Positions 15,080 to 15,616 of a stretch of DNA of 15,616 nt are shown here, piece after piece. Source of the stretch: an uncultured Bacilli bacterium (GTDB lineage Bacteria > Bacillota_I > Bacilli_A > RF39 > UBA660); the NCBI GenBank assembly GCA_947591565.1, contig CANQDH010000010.1, forward strand, positions 1-15,616, given 5' to 3'. The position numbers and the translations under genes are program-made. The first letter of the stretch is position 1, and each line of letters begins with the position of its first letter. The notes below the pieces were generated by a model that was not told the origin of the DNA, searched no databases, and saw nothing but the letters and a program-made list of their open reading frames with translations.

Positions 15080-15616
15080 TTATTCAGAGACCTTTACCAT
15101 TGCAGGTCTTATAACTCTATCTTTGAGTAAATATCCTTTTTGTAAAACTTCTAGTACCATACCAGGTTCGACCCCATCCCTATGTTCTGTCATAACCGCT
15201 TGATGGTATGTAGGATCAAATGGTTTATTAGCACCATCTATGGCTTTGACACCATATTTTTCAAGAATGTTTACTTGGTTGCAATAAATCATTTTAACCC
15301 CTGCTAAGAATTTAGAAACCTCATCTTCAAGATTATCATCATCCATTTTAATAGCCCTTTCAAGACTATCGATGGTTGGAAGAATATCTTTAACTAAATC
15401 TTCATGACAAAACTTTAATATTCTATTTGTTTCTTCTTCTTTACGTTTTTTAAAGTTAATACTTTCAGCTTTTTCTCTTAAAATTTGATCTTCTAAAATC
15501 TTAACTTTTTCTTCTAATTCTTTTATTCTTTTATGACTTTTATGTTTTTTATCATCTTCCATTTGATGTTTGTCTTTATCGCTTTGCAAGTTATCACTTT
15601 GACACTCGCAAGAGCA
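15080..15616 (-). CDS. grpE: GrpE nucleotide exchange factor, 5' end outside the window
   Basis: GrpE releases ADP from DnaK and acts as a thermosensor of the Hsp70 cycle. The 178 codons visible are open to the right edge. The N-terminal acidic/basic tail leads into a long coiled-coil dimerisation helix (KRIKELEEKVKILEDQILREKAE), a four-helix section around DILPTIDSLERAI, and the beta-wing with the family signature LQKGYLLKDRVIRPAMVKV. A TTG at 15589 could start the protein, but no convincing SD precedes it and the frame continues as C-S-C-E-C-Q-S-D-N, so the true start is probably upstream. The three closely spaced cysteines in that tail are unusual for GrpE. The order grpE-dnaK is the normal one in Bacillota; hrcA would be expected outside the window. 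Confidence 0.95.
   Translation of the reverse strand, partial: CSCECQSDNLQSDKDKHQMEDDKKHKSHKRIKELEEKVKILEDQILREKAESINFKKRKEEETNRILKFCHEDLVKDILPTIDSLERAIKMDDDNLEDEVSKFLAGVKMIYCNQVNILEKYGVKAIDGANKPFDPTYHQAVMTEHRDGVEPGMVLEVLQKGYLLKDRVIRPAMVKVSE

Noticed and set aside
15601..15616. Possible CIRCE-like CACTC element at the right edge.
   Set aside because: It lies in the grpE reading frame and lacks the TTAGCACTC-N9-GAGTGCTAA inverted repeat.

Overview
This is an AT-rich, tightly packed bacterial chromosomal segment in which all twelve protein genes lie on the minus strand, so transcription runs from high to low coordinates. Low G+C, AGGAGG/GGTGAT-type ribosome binding sites, sigma-A-like promoters and the gene content point to Bacillota, most likely an anaerobic, gut-type member of the Bacilli/Tenericutes-like lineages (RF39-, RFN20- or Erysipelotrichales-like). 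That placement is inference. Tryptophan is coded by TGG and no reading frame is interrupted by TGA, so the Mycoplasma code is not in use. All twelve stop codons are TAA. A rubrerythrin supports an anaerobic or microaerophilic life.

In order of transcription. (1) 15616-10266: a heat-shock cluster, grpE (5' end outside the window), dnaK, pepF (oligoendopeptidase F) and dnaJ. Gaps are 13-47 nt and a terminator overlaps the dnaJ stop codon. The peptidase inside the chaperone operon is unusual. (2) 10214-7552: a lone MacB/FtsX-type ABC transporter with ATPase and permease in one chain, bounded by its own promoter and terminator. (3) 7471-5662: frr (ribosome recycling factor), whose promoter carries a perfect palindrome, then a one-TM surface protein of unknown function with its own terminator. 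(4) 5620-2899: an rpsB-tsf-rubrerythrin operon with an extended -10 promoter, a structured leader of about 105 nt, a hairpin between rpsB and tsf, and a terminator over the rubrerythrin stop. Ribosomal protein S2 carries a C-terminal extension of about 120 residues ending in a Rho_N/SAP-like module. pyrH, which normally sits between tsf and frr, is absent, and frr lies upstream of rpsB instead. (5) 2854-12: a six-helix Pr6Pr-type membrane protein, then recG with a perfect-consensus promoter and a terminator.

Together the genes cover protein folding and peptide turnover, translation elongation and recycling, oxidative stress defence, export or envelope functions and recombination. No mobile element, CRISPR array, tRNA or rRNA was seen. 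No gap between genes exceeds 300 nt; the longest (7420-7683) holds a promoter, a palindrome and a terminator. The points most worth following up are the S2 extension, the rpsB leader RNA, pepF inside the dnaK operon with hairpins around its ribosome binding site, and the palindrome over the frr promoter.
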